64,000 bases of DNA from Edaphochlamys debaryana. Its lineage: Eukaryota > Chlorophyta > Chlorophyceae > Chlamydomonadales. The notes under the pieces are model-generated. The model did no database searches. It was not told where the DNA came from and saw only the letters and a list, made by a program, of their open reading frames with translations. The DNA lies in contig JAEHOE010000162.1 in NCBI GenBank assembly GCA_016858145.1, forward strand, positions 124,001-188,000. The letters run 5' to 3'. The position numbers and the translations under genes were made by a program. Positions 1 through 13,157 of the stretch are shown here, piece by piece; the stretch's first letter is position 1; every line of letters begins with the position of its first letter.

Positions 1-3000
1 CGGTCGAGGCGGCGCCCAACACGCCGCCCGTGCTGACGCTCACCGTCACAGACGACCTGGGCCTCGATGTGGGTGGCAGAGGGTTGCCTTCATTATCACC
101 GGGCCACACACGCACCAGCCTGGCGAAACGCGTGCCTACACGTCACGCCCCCGACCTTGCTTGCGTGCACGTGGCCACACGGACACTCCCTCCACCCTTG
201 CCTCTGTTCCTGCCCCTGACCCTGTCCTGCCCCTGCACTCCGTCCAGGTGGTGGTCAAGCGCGGCCACGCCTACGAGCTGTGCAGGGGCAACCAGCGCCC
301 CACGCCCGGCCGGCCCTGTGAGCCGCTCGGCACCGCCTCAGACGCCGAGGACGGAGACCTCACCTCGGTGGGAGGGTGGGATGCAGGGCTTGCTTGCGGC
401 GATTCCTGAGACCTCGTCAGGGTCCCAGCTTCCCGCTCGCCCGTCTCTCCTCTCTCCTCCCCTGCCTGTCTGCCATCTGCCCTGGGCCTTCATCCCGCAC
501 GAAATAACGAAACCCGCTCCGAGCCCACGCCCCGCACCCACGTCCTGATGTCCCCACCCACCCCCGCCCCCGCAGCTCATTACGCTCTGCCCCGACCCCG
601 AGATCGACTGCGCCGCCACTCAGTGCGCCGGCGACTCGCCAGCCACCAAGCAGCCACTGGACTGCGGAGTGGACACAGCCAACGCGCCCATCGGCACCAG
701 CTTCCGCCTGCGCTTCGTCGTGAGTGCATGAGCCGCTGCATGCATGCCTGCCGGTGCCTCAACTAGTAGCTGTGCGCCTTAATCCCTGCCGTACGTACCC
801 GTACCAAGGGCGATGCGTGCTCTGCCTTGACCTCCTAAATCAGGAATACGAGAAGCCTGCGCGCCCTGCCTTGTTTCCCCCTCCTCACACTCCCCATCAC
901 GCTTGTGTGCATGCAGGTGTACGACACGTACGGAGCCTCCGCCACGGCCGAGCGCTCCATCACCGTGCTGGCCCCATGCGCCGCCAACCAGCACTACTGC
1001 GAGGACGCAACCACAGCCTCCAACTCCTCCGCCAGCAAGAGCGTGTCGTACGTGTGCAGTGCCGTACGGTGCGAGCAGCGCGCCGCGCTGGCGGCCATGC
1101 AGGCGGCGGCGGCGCAGCAGGCCGCCGCCATCACTTCGGTGTCCCGGCTGTTCCTGCTGCCGGGGAGCCACCTGGAGGACCTCGCGGCCGCCGAGGCCGA
1201 TGCCAGTCTGTTCCTCGTCTACCGCCAGCCCGCGCCCGTGGCGCTCACGCCATGCGCCAGCTTCGCCGTGGGGTCGTTGGCCAACGGCTCGTGCGCCGCC
1301 ATCGCGAACGACACGGTGGGCCCGGGCGGGCGGGGGGTGGTACGTAGTAAGCAGCGGGGGCCCGTACGAGCAGAGCTTGTAGCCGGCGTTAATCCTTGTC
1401 GGCTCGTGTGATGGGAGCTTGCTACTTTCGGCGGTTGACAGATATGAACTGTGCCGCACCAACCATGCATGCCACACACCCCTCCCGCCCACAGGTGGAT
1501 GGAGACCTCTCGCCGGCCATCACCGCCGCCGCTGCGCCCGTGTGCCCCGCCGGCATGGCCTGCGGGGGCTGCTCGCTGGCCGCCCTCACCGCAGGCGCCT
1601 GCCTGCCGGGCCGCTACACGCTCACCTATGCAGTGCGCTCCAGCACCGGCAACGCGCTCAGCCGCAAGCTGGACGTCTACGTGGAGCAGGTGCGTGGCTG
1701 GCCACTTAGGGGGGGCAGGAGCGGTTGCACACGCATGTGGGTTGTTACGTCGACTGGAGGCAACGGGAAGGACACTGGCTGGGGTATTCCGCTCCTTCGG
1801 AAACTCTGCATCTTCTAGCCCCTGACCCCTGCCCGTGCCGCTGCTGGATGCCTGCCGCGCAGCTCGTGTCATCGACGGTGGCGCTGACGCTGCTCCCCGG
1901 CGGCAGCGCCAAGGACTCCACCAGCCGTGCCGCGGCCGTCGGCCTGGCCGCCTCCCTGGCCTCCAACGCCACACTGCGGACGCAGTTGCTGGGACCCATG
2001 ATCACGGTACGTGACGAAAGGTGGTCCCCAACGGCCAACCTGGGATGGCAGGAACGAACAGGGGCTTGGTGGTGACATTGCTTCAGTACGGCAGCCAGGG
2101 CCAGTCCCTCCCTCCCAGTCACACCTTCCAGCCTTGCCTGCGTTGGCCTCCTGCACCCGTCGCCGCCGGCTTCGCTGCCCTCCGCACTGGCGCTCGAAGA
2201 CGTGCCTCCTGGTCCTGAGCTGCCAAGGCCGCCCCTCGGGCGGGCGAACTTCCTGGCTCCACTCTTGGCTACCTCATCACCTCTCGTGCCCCGCCTCCGC
2301 CTCCGCAGGCCATGGGCTTCACGGCCGCCAGCGTCCGCGGCGTGGCGCTGATCGGGAGCCCGAGCGTCGCCAACGCCAGCGCCGGGAACGGCAGGGCCGC
2401 GTACACCTACTACACCGTCAAGGTGCGGGGGAAGAGGGCAAACTGCACACACAGATGGCGGACCGGTGCCAGGACTGCCGCGCGCCTCTCATCTGCTCTC
2501 ATCAGCTCTCCAAGCGCAGCGTTGCAGCTCACTGCCTGCTCAAGCTACGCTACGTCCTGTACCTCAACCCTCAACCACCACGCACCGCCACCCTATCGAA
2601 CCCCGCAGGTGTCCCTAAACGTCACCACGGGCCGCACAGACTCGGTGCCCCTCTCGCCCAACGACGAGCCCCCCGCCAACACCATCAACACCACTGCAAC
2701 CTCCGCCAACGGCTCCTCGGCCCAGAGTAGGAAGCGCTCCCTCCTCACAGAGCTGGCCGAGAGCCTGGGCCTGGGCCTGGGCCTCGAGGCCCCGGACGGA
2801 GCCAGTGACCAAGCCCAAGAGCCGAAGGGGCCTCTGGCGCCAGCGTTGCTTGCGAGTGATGACTACGAGACCGCAGACTACGGCACCCCACACCCTGCAG
2901 CAGCAGCCCTCGAGGCGCAACTCCAGCCGCTTACCACAGCGGCCAGTCGTCCCAGTTCCAGCGGGGCCGGCGCAGCAACTGGCAGGCACCCGGCCGCCGC

Positions 3001-6000
3001 CTCCCAGCAGGGCCCCCGGCAGAGCCGCCGCTCGTCGGTTCGTGAGCTCCTGCTCGAGGAGGTGCTGGGCAGCGACGCCGCCTCGCCCCTCTCCTCCTCC
3101 GCGCCCTCCTCGACCGAACCCACCACCGCCGCCTCCCAGGCCCCAGTCCCAGCCCTCGGCCTCCGCTCGCTGCTGCCCCGCCTCTCCGCAGTGCAGGCCG
3201 CCCTCGACGAAGCCGGCGGCCTGCTCCTGTCAGGCGGCCTCGACACTACCACCACCTCCACCCCTGACAACGACCCTCACCACACACCCTCTGCCTTCTC
3301 ACACCATCGTTTGCCCCGCCGCCAACGCCGCCGCCGGCTCAGCGCCCACAGCCGAGCGCTGCTGGCGGACTCCGGCTGCGGCGACCTGGCTCCGCCCTCG
3401 GGCAACGCCACGCTCATGGCGGCCCTGGGCCTGGCCGCGGCGCCCGTCGTGGCCTCCTCGTGCCTCAGCGCCCCGCTGGACCCCATGGGCCTGGCCCTGG
3501 GCGCACTGGACTCGGCCGTGTGGCAGGTGGGCGGGGGCCTAGGAAGATTGGTTGCGCGGGGTGTGCGTGGGCGGACGGGGGGCACTGGGAGCATGGTTGG
3601 GTAGGTGCGCGGGATGATGTGACGGGGTGCAGGGCGTGCGTGATTTGTGCTTGCCTGGGCCCGCATGAGGCCTGACCCTCAATGTGATGTGGCCCCGCAG
3701 GTGGAGACCCTGGGCCAGGCCATGACGGACCAGCAGGTGGGTGCGGGCGGCAGGGACGGGGCGCAGGTTCCTGAGCTACAGGACAGGTGCAAGGCGGGAC
3801 TGTGAGCGGGACCTGGCTAGCACTCCGGGAATGACTCCCTCCGCCTCCCTTCTCCCGCTACTGGTGCACCGCCCCCCGCGCCCCGCCAGGCCGCCATGCT
3901 GGCGCTGCTGCCCACACTGGACGCCACCCAGGCCTCCACCGACCAGGCAAGCCGCCCTCCTTCCTCCCTCCACCCTGTGGCCTCGCTCCTGCTGCTGCAC
4001 AGCCGCGCGTACCCGTCACCCGTCTGGCTTTTGCAAGCCTGCGTTTCCTGCCCCAGCCCCGTCTGCAACCCCCATGCTCGCACCAATGAAACTCCATCCC
4101 GTTGCGTGCGACCCCTGCTCCCTGCTTCCATACCATGCCCGCTGCTGCTGCCAAACCCATACCATGCCCCCTGCTCCCTGCTGCCATGCCATGCCCGCTG
4201 CTGCCGCAGACCTACCGCTCCTCACTGCTTGAGCTGTCGGCAACCGCCAACGGCTCCTTCGCGTCCATGGCCGCGTCCATCGCATCGCTGTACGACATGA
4301 TCGACGGCGCCAGCCAGGCCGCCGATCAGATGCGCAGCGCAGCGCTGGCGGGGGCGCTCAGCCTCGTGCAGGTGCGTGCAGGTTACTGGGGTGGTACGGA
4401 TAGTACGGAGCTGAAGGAAATTGCATGAGTTTAGGCACGTAGCCTGACGTGGCACACACCTCAAACGTTACTATCTTCTTGCTTCCAAGAAGTGAAGCCA
4501 GCCCTAGTCCATCTGTATCGCCCCTGCCCTCCCGCCTGCGCCCGTCTCCCCCATCCAGTCCGCGCTCAACGAGGCCGAGGCCGCCACGCACTACGCCATC
4601 GCCACCGCCTCCCTGGTGCTCGACGGCCTGGGCGCAGCTTTACAACAAGCCGACCTGGAGCAGCAGGCCGTCTACGCCTCCTGCGTCTACTCCCGCAGCC
4701 TCGCCGCCACCTTTGCGCTACCCATCGCCCGATACGCGGACGCCACCACCGGCGCACCCGGCTCGGGCTCGGGCTCGGGCCGTCGCCGCAGCCAGCTCAG
4801 CCGCCGTGGGCGCAGCCTGTCGGCGGGATGGACCGGTCAGGCAGAGAGCGCTCGGACTGCGACTGCAGCTGCCGACGAGGCGCCGTCACATCAGCCGGCG
4901 GCGCCCGCGGGGCGGCTGCACGCGGGCTATGAGCTGGGGGAGGTGCCGCCGCCTTCGGCCTTTCCGCCCGCAGAGCAGGCCCTGGAGTACCCCCGCAGCC
5001 GCGCTGTGGGCTCGGGCCGTAACACGGTGCTGGGCGGCCTGCTGCTGCATCAGGTACGGGTTGCCGGGGGTGGTGGGTTGGCTAGCTAGCGGGACTGTGC
5101 GCGCAGTGCGATTGAGCGAGGGCTTGCTTGTGTCTTTGTGGGCCTCCCAGCGTGCACGGGTATGCGGTGTGGGGCTCGAGGGGGTGAGGAAGCGGCAGGA
5201 AGCGGGAAGCTTGAGAAAGCGTTGGGTGCGCTCTGTGCCCGCCATCAAATGACCCTCGACTCCATCCATTGGCCCTCGACCCCGATCTTCCACTGCCGCA
5301 GACCCGCCGGCCGCCGCCCGGGCGCGAACCGGGCGGCTGCATTGGCTCCGACCCCGCCTTCAACCCCCGCTCGCGGCTCTTCGACGCTGACGTGGCAGCC
5401 GCAGACTACTACAACACAACCAAGGTACGTAAGCTCCGCCCGCCGCTCTTCTCTATCAATCTTTTAGCCGTGGCACTACCGGTTTAAGCATCTCCACGCG
5501 CTCCCCCTTACGCTCGCCTGTTCGCTCTTGCCTTCCCACTCTTCCGCCCCGGCGCCTCGACCACCCACTCCACGCCTCCACGCACCCATCCAGTCCTCGC
5601 TGTCCCCGCTGCCGCTGCATCCCACCCCGCCCCCAGGGCTCCCCCGAGCTCAACGCCGGAGGCCTGCCCTGCGCCTTCGTGGCAGAGGGCCTCCCCTCTT
5701 TCGGGAGCGAAGGGCTGGGCGCGGCGGGCTACCCAGTGGTGTTGGGCGCACAGCTCAGTGCGGAGCGGGCGTTGAGGGCGATGGCGTACGTGCGGGACGG
5801 CGGCTTCTTGTCAGCAGCGCTCACCCGGTGGGTGGTGGGTGGTGGGGCTCTGGGACTGTAACCGGGAGGCATGTGGGAAGGTTGGGAGCGAGGATCAGCC
5901 GCACCTGCCTACGTCCTTCCCTAATGCTCGCGCCGTGTCCTCCAGGTCCCTGGTGGCGCAGCTCCTGACGTACAACGCCGACACGCGAGTGCTGGGCGCC

Positions 6001-9000
6001 TGGCGCCTGACCGTCAGCTGGACGGACGACGGAGCTATTGCGGGGGCCGCGGAGGCTCGCGCCTTTCCCGCGCTCAACTACCAAGACAGTTTGCAGGCGG
6101 GCCAGGTGAGCCGAGGGCAGGCCAGCCTACGTACCTGCCAAGCACATCCCTTTTACAATGTGAACATATGATCACTAGTGGCCGGTTCTTCTCCAACCTG
6201 CCGCTCTGTCGCGCACCCCTTGCGAGCACCCCGCCCTCTCCGCCCTTGCCTTCGCCCCGGCCGCAGGCCCGCCGCTTCCTGCCCGACCTGTTCCTGCTGC
6301 TCCTCACCTGCGGCTACGGCCTGCTCGTGGCCTACGACGTGTCCATAGCGCTGCTGGCACGCAGGGAGCGCCGCCTAGCCGCCGCACGGCTGCTGGCTGC
6401 CTCTGGCGGCCTGGGGCCCCACCACCCGGCCGGCAACCAGATCGTGCCCCTGGGCGCCCTGCCGCCGCCGCATGGCGAGGGCATGGTCGGGCTCACGCCC
6501 TCAGCCGAGGGCGGCAGCAAGGCGGCGAAGCAGGGCGGTTCGGCCTCGCCGGAAGGCGAAGCGTCGTCGGCTTCGCCGGTGGCGGAGGGCGTGGAGGAGA
6601 TCAGCGCGGAGGAGGCAACCACCGCCCATGTGAAAGGGCACTTGCGGCACCCGCCCAGACTGGCGTGGGAGGCGGCGCCGCAGGGGATGCTGACCTTCCG
6701 GCCGCGGCTGGGCGCGGGCTGGGTGGCGGTGGAGGCGGTGGTGTTGGGTCTCATGGTGGCGGCCCTGGTTGTGCTGGGCGTGTTCTCGGGCCGCAGCGCA
6801 AAGGCCAGCTTCTCGCAGCCCCTGGGCACGGTCTACGACGGCGACCAGACGGCGGCGGCGCGCATGTTCCTGCTGCGGCGCCAGCCGGGCTTCATGGTGG
6901 GTGCGCACGTGCTAGGGGGCACGTGGGAGAGAGCACAGGGTCCTTGGTGGAGAGGATGAGCGTGGAGTAATGGTCCGAAGGGGGCAGCCTTTGTAGACGG
7001 TATCAGGTCGGCCTCTCCAATGTGTCCATCCTTCCCGCAGGCCGTGTCTGCTGCCGACGCGACCGTCAACGACACTCTGGCGAACGACGCCTCCTCAAAC
7101 GACACGGTCCTGGTGGGCACCCCGCAGCAGGGGACCTCGAGCGGCGCCTCGACAGCCGGCGGCGGCCGCACCGCCAACGGCATGGTCCTGGGCGCTCAGC
7201 CCGGAGGCCCCGGCCGCTGGCGCCTGCCCGCCAACGCTGCGCCGCTGGGGACCCTGGTGGGCCTGTACGACGAGGCCCAGGACCTGCACCTGCTGTACAG
7301 CTGGTACGGGCTCTTGCAGGTACGGCAACGCACGTGCTTCACGCGAGCACGCCACACACAACGCGCGTCAGCATGCCGCCGCCACGCACCTCCCCCGCTC
7401 AAGCACGCGTGGGATGCCGCGATGCCGCCCGCCTTCTGCATAGCACATTCCGCCCCCCCCCCCCCGCCCCCAGAGCCTGGCCCTGTTCCTGCTGGTGCTC
7501 CACTGGCTAGCCTACCTCGCGCACCGCCGTATCGGCCTCCTGGTCCGCACCCTGGCCCGGGCCGTGCCCGACCTCGCCCACCTGGTCCTGGTGTTCGCCG
7601 CCACCTCGCTCGCCTTCGGCGTGGCGCTCTTCCTGGCCGACAGCCCCACCGGCCCCCACAGCCTCGGCACCTTTGCGCAGGTGGCCGCGTACACGCTGCA
7701 GTTTGCGGCGGTGCGTGCGGACGGCGGCGGCCTCGCCAAGGTGAGCAAAGGCAGTGGGGGGAGCCGCGCAGCTTGCGGCGCCAGTGGCCTTGCGCTAGCG
7801 CCTGGGGAACGCCTTGTTCGTATGCTGCTTGGCCAAGTTGGGTGCCATTGCCGTAGCCAGGCTCATGCTGGGCTCGGCGCATGCGCCCAGTCTGCCATGG
7901 AGCGCAAGGCCGACGCAAGCCATGCCCATGCCGTAAGCCTGCTGTGCCTGCTGTGCCTGCTGTGTCTGCTGTGCCTGCGGCCCTGTGCCCCGGCCCCAGG
8001 GAGTGTCTGACTCGCAGGAGGAGCGCTCCGCCGGAGAGCGCGTGCTGGCCGGCGTGCTGTACGTGGCGGCTGCCGTACTCTTCATCGTGTTTCTGGTGAA
8101 CCTAGTGGTTGCCGTACTGCTGCACACGTTCAGACGTGTACGGCGCATGCGGCCACTGGTCAAGGCCAACATCTTCCAGGTGAGCGGGGCCTTCGGCACC
8201 CGAGCAAGCGGTGGATGCAGCGTGCTTCCTTACATGCCCATCGACTGGCCTGCAAGCATTCTTTGCTTGATGAACCTTGGCTTTCCTGCTGATTCCCCGC
8301 CCTAAATCCCCTTCTGTTCTGCAGGATCTTTCTCACATGCTTGTGGGTTTTGCAAGGCAAATGCGCAAGCTCTCACCCGCGAACCGCAAGCTGCTCCTGC
8401 GCATTGAGGTACGTACGGCAGCACCGCTACGTACGAGCAAGACCTCGTGGGCTTCGTCACACGCTGCCAGCCCTGGCGCCCACCGTGCCCTGACTCAACC
8501 TCCACCGTCAACCTTGCCCTCCACTCCCCTTGTTTCTTCCCCGCCCCAGGCCGCCACGGGTGCGCCCAGCATCACGCACCCCCACCACGCCCGCACCGTC
8601 GTCCCACGGGCCCACGGCCCCGGTCTGGGCTTCATCCGGGTGAGTTCTGGGGACTGAGGTCCTCACGTAAGGGCGCCGTACATATAGCGTCAGCTGAGGA
8701 CCCATGCCTGCTCTATCCCCATGCATGGACCTGCGGTAGGTGACCCATGTGCCTGATTTGCACTGCTCATCTACATCTGCGGGCGCGAGCTGATGCCCTC
8801 CGTCCCCTTCCTTTGTGCAGGTGGGCGCCCGCACGGTGCCCCTCCGAACCGACTCGGTGCGCCGCGCCCTCAGCGCCGCCGCCGGGGCCCAGGCCGGCAT
8901 GGGCAGCAGCGCCTGCCGAGGAGCCGCCAGCGGCAGCCCGCCGCACAGCTCCGGCGGCTCCCAGTCCGACCCCAAGCTGCGGGCCCAGCACGAGGCAGCG

Positions 9001-12000
9001 CAGCGCGCACAGCACGAGACCGCCAGCCGCGTACGGGCCATGCTGCGCCTGCTGCGGCGCCGCCAGGCGGCCGTAGCCGCCGACGGCGACGCAGCGCGCC
9101 GCGCAGCGGCAGCGCAGGAGGACGTCGAGGTGGTCCGGATGCCCGGCGGCGCCGCCGACGGTTACAGTTACGGCGACGGTTTGGACGAGCTGGATCACGC
9201 GGAGCTCATGGAGAAGGTCTTTGCCAACCTCCTCACGCGGTACGGCACCTCGCACGGCCCCCGCCACCACCAACATCACCACCACCACCACGAGGGAGGG
9301 CCCCTGTCCTCCTCCGACTGCGTCGAGGAAAGCGCGAGCAGTACCAGCAGCGGCGCCGTCAGCGACGTCTACCCCCGCCACACGGACGATGGCGACGCTG
9401 ACGCCAACGCAGCTCGCGCCCCCGTCTCGACCGGCCGCCGCTCCGCCCCCGCCTCCAGCGGCCGCCACTCCGCCGGCGTCGACGGCTCCCACGCGCCGTC
9501 GGTGCGCACCGCCTCGCGCCGCGCCTCCGCCGCCACCTGGGCAGAGCTCACGCCCACGGGCAGTCGCCTGCACTCTCTCGCGCCCTCCCGCGTCGCCTCG
9601 CGTGCGGCCTCGAGGGGCCCCTCGCGAGCGCCCTCCCAGGGCCGACTTGACCCCACGCCCGGCACCTCCTCCTCGCTCGGGCCGCACGCCGCGGGCTTCG
9701 CCAGCGACGGGACCGGCACGGGCGGCGGCGGGACTGGCGGCGGCGTGTCCACGGACGGGGAGGGCGGCGACACGAGCCTGCGCCTTCCCATGGCACCGCT
9801 GCACGGCGCTGCGAGTGCGCGCCGCCCGGCCAGCACGGAGCCGGGCATGGCTCAAGCCAGCGGCGGCAGCAGCAGAGCGCTCTACGCCCAGTCGCCCACC
9901 GCCCGGCGCGCCCTGGCGGAGGCGGAGTCGCTGCCGACGGAGGCGCCGGCAGGCGCAGCGGCGGGCATCGACCACCACACCCACGAGCCCTTGGGCGCCG
10001 CCGGCAGGCCCCCGAGCGCGGGCGGCTCCCACCTCAGGCCCATCGCCCTGCCGCCCGCCACCAGCGCCGCCATGGGCCTGTCTGGGCCCCGCTCGGACCT
10101 GTCGGGGGCCCGCAGCGCGCGGCGGGTGGAGTTCTCCGGCCCCAGCGCCTCCGCCGTCACATCGCCCCTGGGCGGCTCCCCCCTGGCCCCGGGCCACGGC
10201 CCCTCCACCCTGCGCGTCCACTCCCAATCGTCCCTCCCCGCCCTCAGCGCCTCCATGCGGCGGCCCCCACCCGTGCTGGTCGCCCTTGGCCTCGTCGGCG
10301 CTGCGCCGGAGGGCGAGGGCCCCGGCGAGGGTGCTGCCAGCCCCAGCCCCCTGGAGCTGCCCCGCATGTCCATCACGGCCCAGGGCCGCCGCTCCATGCG
10401 CTTCACCAGCTCCACTGGCGGAGCCCAGCCCGCGCCACCCAGCCCCAACGGCCCTCGCGCCGCCTCCTGGAATGCGCCTGCGTCCGCCTCCGCCGGCGGC
10501 GCCCTGCCGGCCAATTACCAACCGCCGCCGCTGCCGCCAGTCATGGGCGCTGAGGGCGAGCCCGCCCAGTGGCCGGCGCTGGCCCCACACAGCCCCTCAT
10601 TAGGCCAGGTGCTGCTGGGGAAGCACTCGAACACCGCACCGGGGCAGCACCCGGCTGTAGACAATCGCCGCCCCGACCAGCAGCGCCGCCGGCCGGCACG
10701 CGCCTCAGTGGACAGCTCCCTACCCGCCTACCTGGCGGAAGAGGGCGGCTCCGCCGCCGCCAGGCCTGCCGTCGCCGCCAACCCCGCCCAGCTCTCGCAC
10801 CTGCGTCCCTCGCCCTTCGCCGCAGCTGCGGCAGTGCCCGTCCCGGCCTCGGAGGCCGGTCGGGGGCGCTCACAGGCCCCCGGCGGCGACCTCAAAGGCG
10901 AGGACTCACCCGCGCGGCGGCCATCGGCGCGACAGCCGTCCGTGGGCTGGTCCACCGACACTCCCCGAAGCGACCCGGCTGCCGCCGCCGCCGGCCGCCC
11001 CGACGGCGCCGGCGCGTTGCTCCCGGAGCGCAGCGGCGGCCTGTCCGCCGCCGGCCGCCGCAGCCGCCGCCGCTTCGCCTCCTTCATGCCGGACGAGATC
11101 GTAATGGACATGGACCCCGCCCAGGCCCACGCCCAGGCCCAGGCCCAAACTGAGGCCCAGGCCCTCGCCAGCCCCCGAGCCGGTGCCAGCCTAGGCCCCG
11201 CGGACGCGCCCAAGCCCAGGCGCCCCGCCCGCGCCGGCCCGCGCGCTGTGGCTGAGGCCACCGAGCGACCGCTCCGGCGCGGTCCCAGCCCGGATAGTGA
11301 TTGCGAGCTAAAGTCACGGCCTGAGCCTGAGCTCGAGATCACGGCTGGAACGCCGACTGCCGAGGCAGCCCAAGCCAGCGGCTTGGCGGGTGCCGGTGCC
11401 GGGGAGCTGCAGAAAGAGCGCCCCCGGAAGCCCGGGCGGCGGCGCAGCCGAGAGCCGCCGTCGTACGCCCAGCTGGCGGCGCTCGTCCAGACCATGATCG
11501 AGCAGACGTACAACCTGGTGGAGCAGACCTTGGAGCAGATCTCCGCCATCGGGTCCATGTCGGCGCTCATGGGCGAGCTGCTGGCGGCCGTGGAGGCCAC
11601 GGTGGGGTTCAACGACCGCCGGGCGCTGCGGAGGGCGGTGCGCATGGTCCTGGCCATGCACCAGCAGGTTAGCACTGGGGTGTGAAGGGCTGCTCGCATG
11701 AGCCTGGGAGTCTCAGGCGCGGTGATAAGCCGGCCGGCCTTAGATACGGAACCGAAAGCCCGAGGAAACTGAAGCCAGACCCATCCCTGGGAGCACTGGG
11801 GTGTGTGTGGGCGATCACAGGGAGGCTATGAGTGCCGGGTGGCTTGGGGACAGGCTTAAGGATGCCGGAGGATGAGTTGGCGGTACGGCCCCGCGACCCC
11901 CGTGATCGCCTTCTCCTCTCGCCCTCCAGGCGCACCCGCCCCAGCAGCCCGTGTCTCGCTCCGCCTCCCGCACGCGCGGGGCTCACCTGCCCGGCGCCGC

Positions 12001-13157
12001 ACCGGAGCCCGCGCCCGCGCCCTCCCGCCTGCGCTCCGCCGCCTCCGCCTCCGAGCCCCTGCCGCACCCGCCCGCGCCGTCCCCGGCCGCCGGCAGCTCC
12101 AGCGGCGGGGCGGGGCTGGCGGTCGCACTGCAGCGTCGCCTGGGCGCGGAGTCGGCCGCGAGCCTGCAGCGTCTGGGGTCCGGAGAGATGCTGATGCGGG
12201 TGCGTGCGCGTGCGCGGTCTGGGGTCAGGGAAGGCGGGTTGGGGCCCCGGGGTAAGCGTCACCAATCTGAACAGGGCTGCCTGGCCCTCACTCTGCTCAA
12301 CGTTTTTTCAACAAACATCCCTCTGAGCGCGCTAGAGCGGGGTTTAGCCAGGCGGAGGTCCCAGCCCTATCACACCAGACTGCCTTGCCTCCACCGGTAT
12401 CCATTGCGTCCGTCATCCTTGCGCGCCTGCCTCCTCCCTACCCCACCCCTACCCCAGGAGATCGAGCTGGAGGCCGATTCGGGCGCTCTGGAGGCCGCGC
12501 CCGAGCCCTCGGGCCCCTCCCGCTCCGCGCCCTCGCACCCCCGCCTGGCCGCCATAGGGCAGCGCTCCCGGGTGCGCTCCCGCCTGGCGGCCCTCAGCGC
12601 CATCCAGGCGGAGGGCGCCCGCAGGCACCAGCTGGAGGTGGGGTCGCAACGGAGGACGGAGGGGGCGTGTTGACATGATGGGGCTGGCGCGTGTCGGGGT
12701 GTCGGGCAGCGCTGCTGGGCTGCCGTGCCTTGGCACACAGGACCTGCTGACGGCAGGCTACGCCCACGCGCCAGTAGCCTAGCAAGTTCACCGGTACCTG
12801 GGTACCTGCCCACAGCCGCCACACCGAGGCTCGCCTGCCCTTGCGAACCCCTGCCCCACCTCCATCCCATCCCCGCTCCGGCCGCCCCTGCAGGAGGACG
12901 TGCTCTCCTCCAGTGCCGCCGGTGCCGCAGCGGCGCCCGCGAGCCAGGCCCAGGCCATCGCCCGCCCTCGCCGCGGTACCAACGCCGCTGCGCCGCCGCT
13001 GCCGCCAAAGGCCCCGCCGGCCAACCCGGCGGCGCAACCCCCAGCGCCGGCGGCGCCGCCCAGCGCGGCCCAGGCGGGCCTGCGCACTCGGGCGTCCGTT
13101 GAGGACGAGGATGAAGAGGCAATGCGTATGATTGAGGACGCGCTGCGTGCGGATTAG
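1..13157 (+). CDS. Polycystin-like (PKD2/TRPP family) cation channel, 5' partial
   Basis: Exons: 1-68, 248-367, 576-719, 917-1315, 1495-1689, 1863-2006, 2309-2422, 2609-3526, 3701-3736, 3890-3946, 4210-4371, 4559-5053, 5302-5424, 5637-5827, 5946-6105, 6267-6896, 7041-7319, 7474-7740, 8000-8179, 8325-8408, 8550-8639, 8821-11667, 11930-12199, 12458-12637, 12894-13157; about 2,800 codons, open at the 5' edge. The N-terminal part has DUF5011-like Ig-fold modules (DAEDGDLTS, VDGDLSPAI with GRYTLTYAVRSS). Then comes a polycystin extracellular domain (YNADTRVLGAWRLTVSW) and membrane helices at about 6276-6360, 6715-6795, 7474-7520, 7565-7645 and 8040-8130. The order, and the last helix ending LVNLVVAVLLHTF, match the PKD channel domain. 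In green algae such channels sit in cilia or plasma membrane, which is inferred here. The tail of over 1,200 residues is low complexity with a helical stretch near 11460-11660. All introns but one are phase 0; the intron at 3947 starts with GC. Family assignment is firm; the N-terminus is unseen. Confidence 0.85.
4117..4207. repeat. Imperfect 36-nt direct repeat before an acceptor
   Basis: 4117-4152 and 4172-4207 both read gctccctgct, then a ccat(a/g)ccatgcccgctgct block. The second copy forms the pyrimidine tract of the acceptor at 4209, so the acceptor region of this polycystin exon seems to have been duplicated locally. Confidence 0.6.
7938..7976. repeat. 9-nt tandem repeat in a polycystin intron
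   Basis: About four copies of cctgctgtg lie in the intron between exons 7474-7740 and 8000-8179. It is a simple microsatellite. Confidence 0.7.

Noticed and set aside
7453..7473. Poly-C run as a structural element
   Set aside because: It is the pyrimidine tract of a normal splice acceptor.
8767..10590. A 607-codon open frame on the minus strand
   Set aside because: It is the antisense of the large polycystin tail exon. High GC content keeps stops rare on both strands, and the translation is Gly/Arg/Ala noise.
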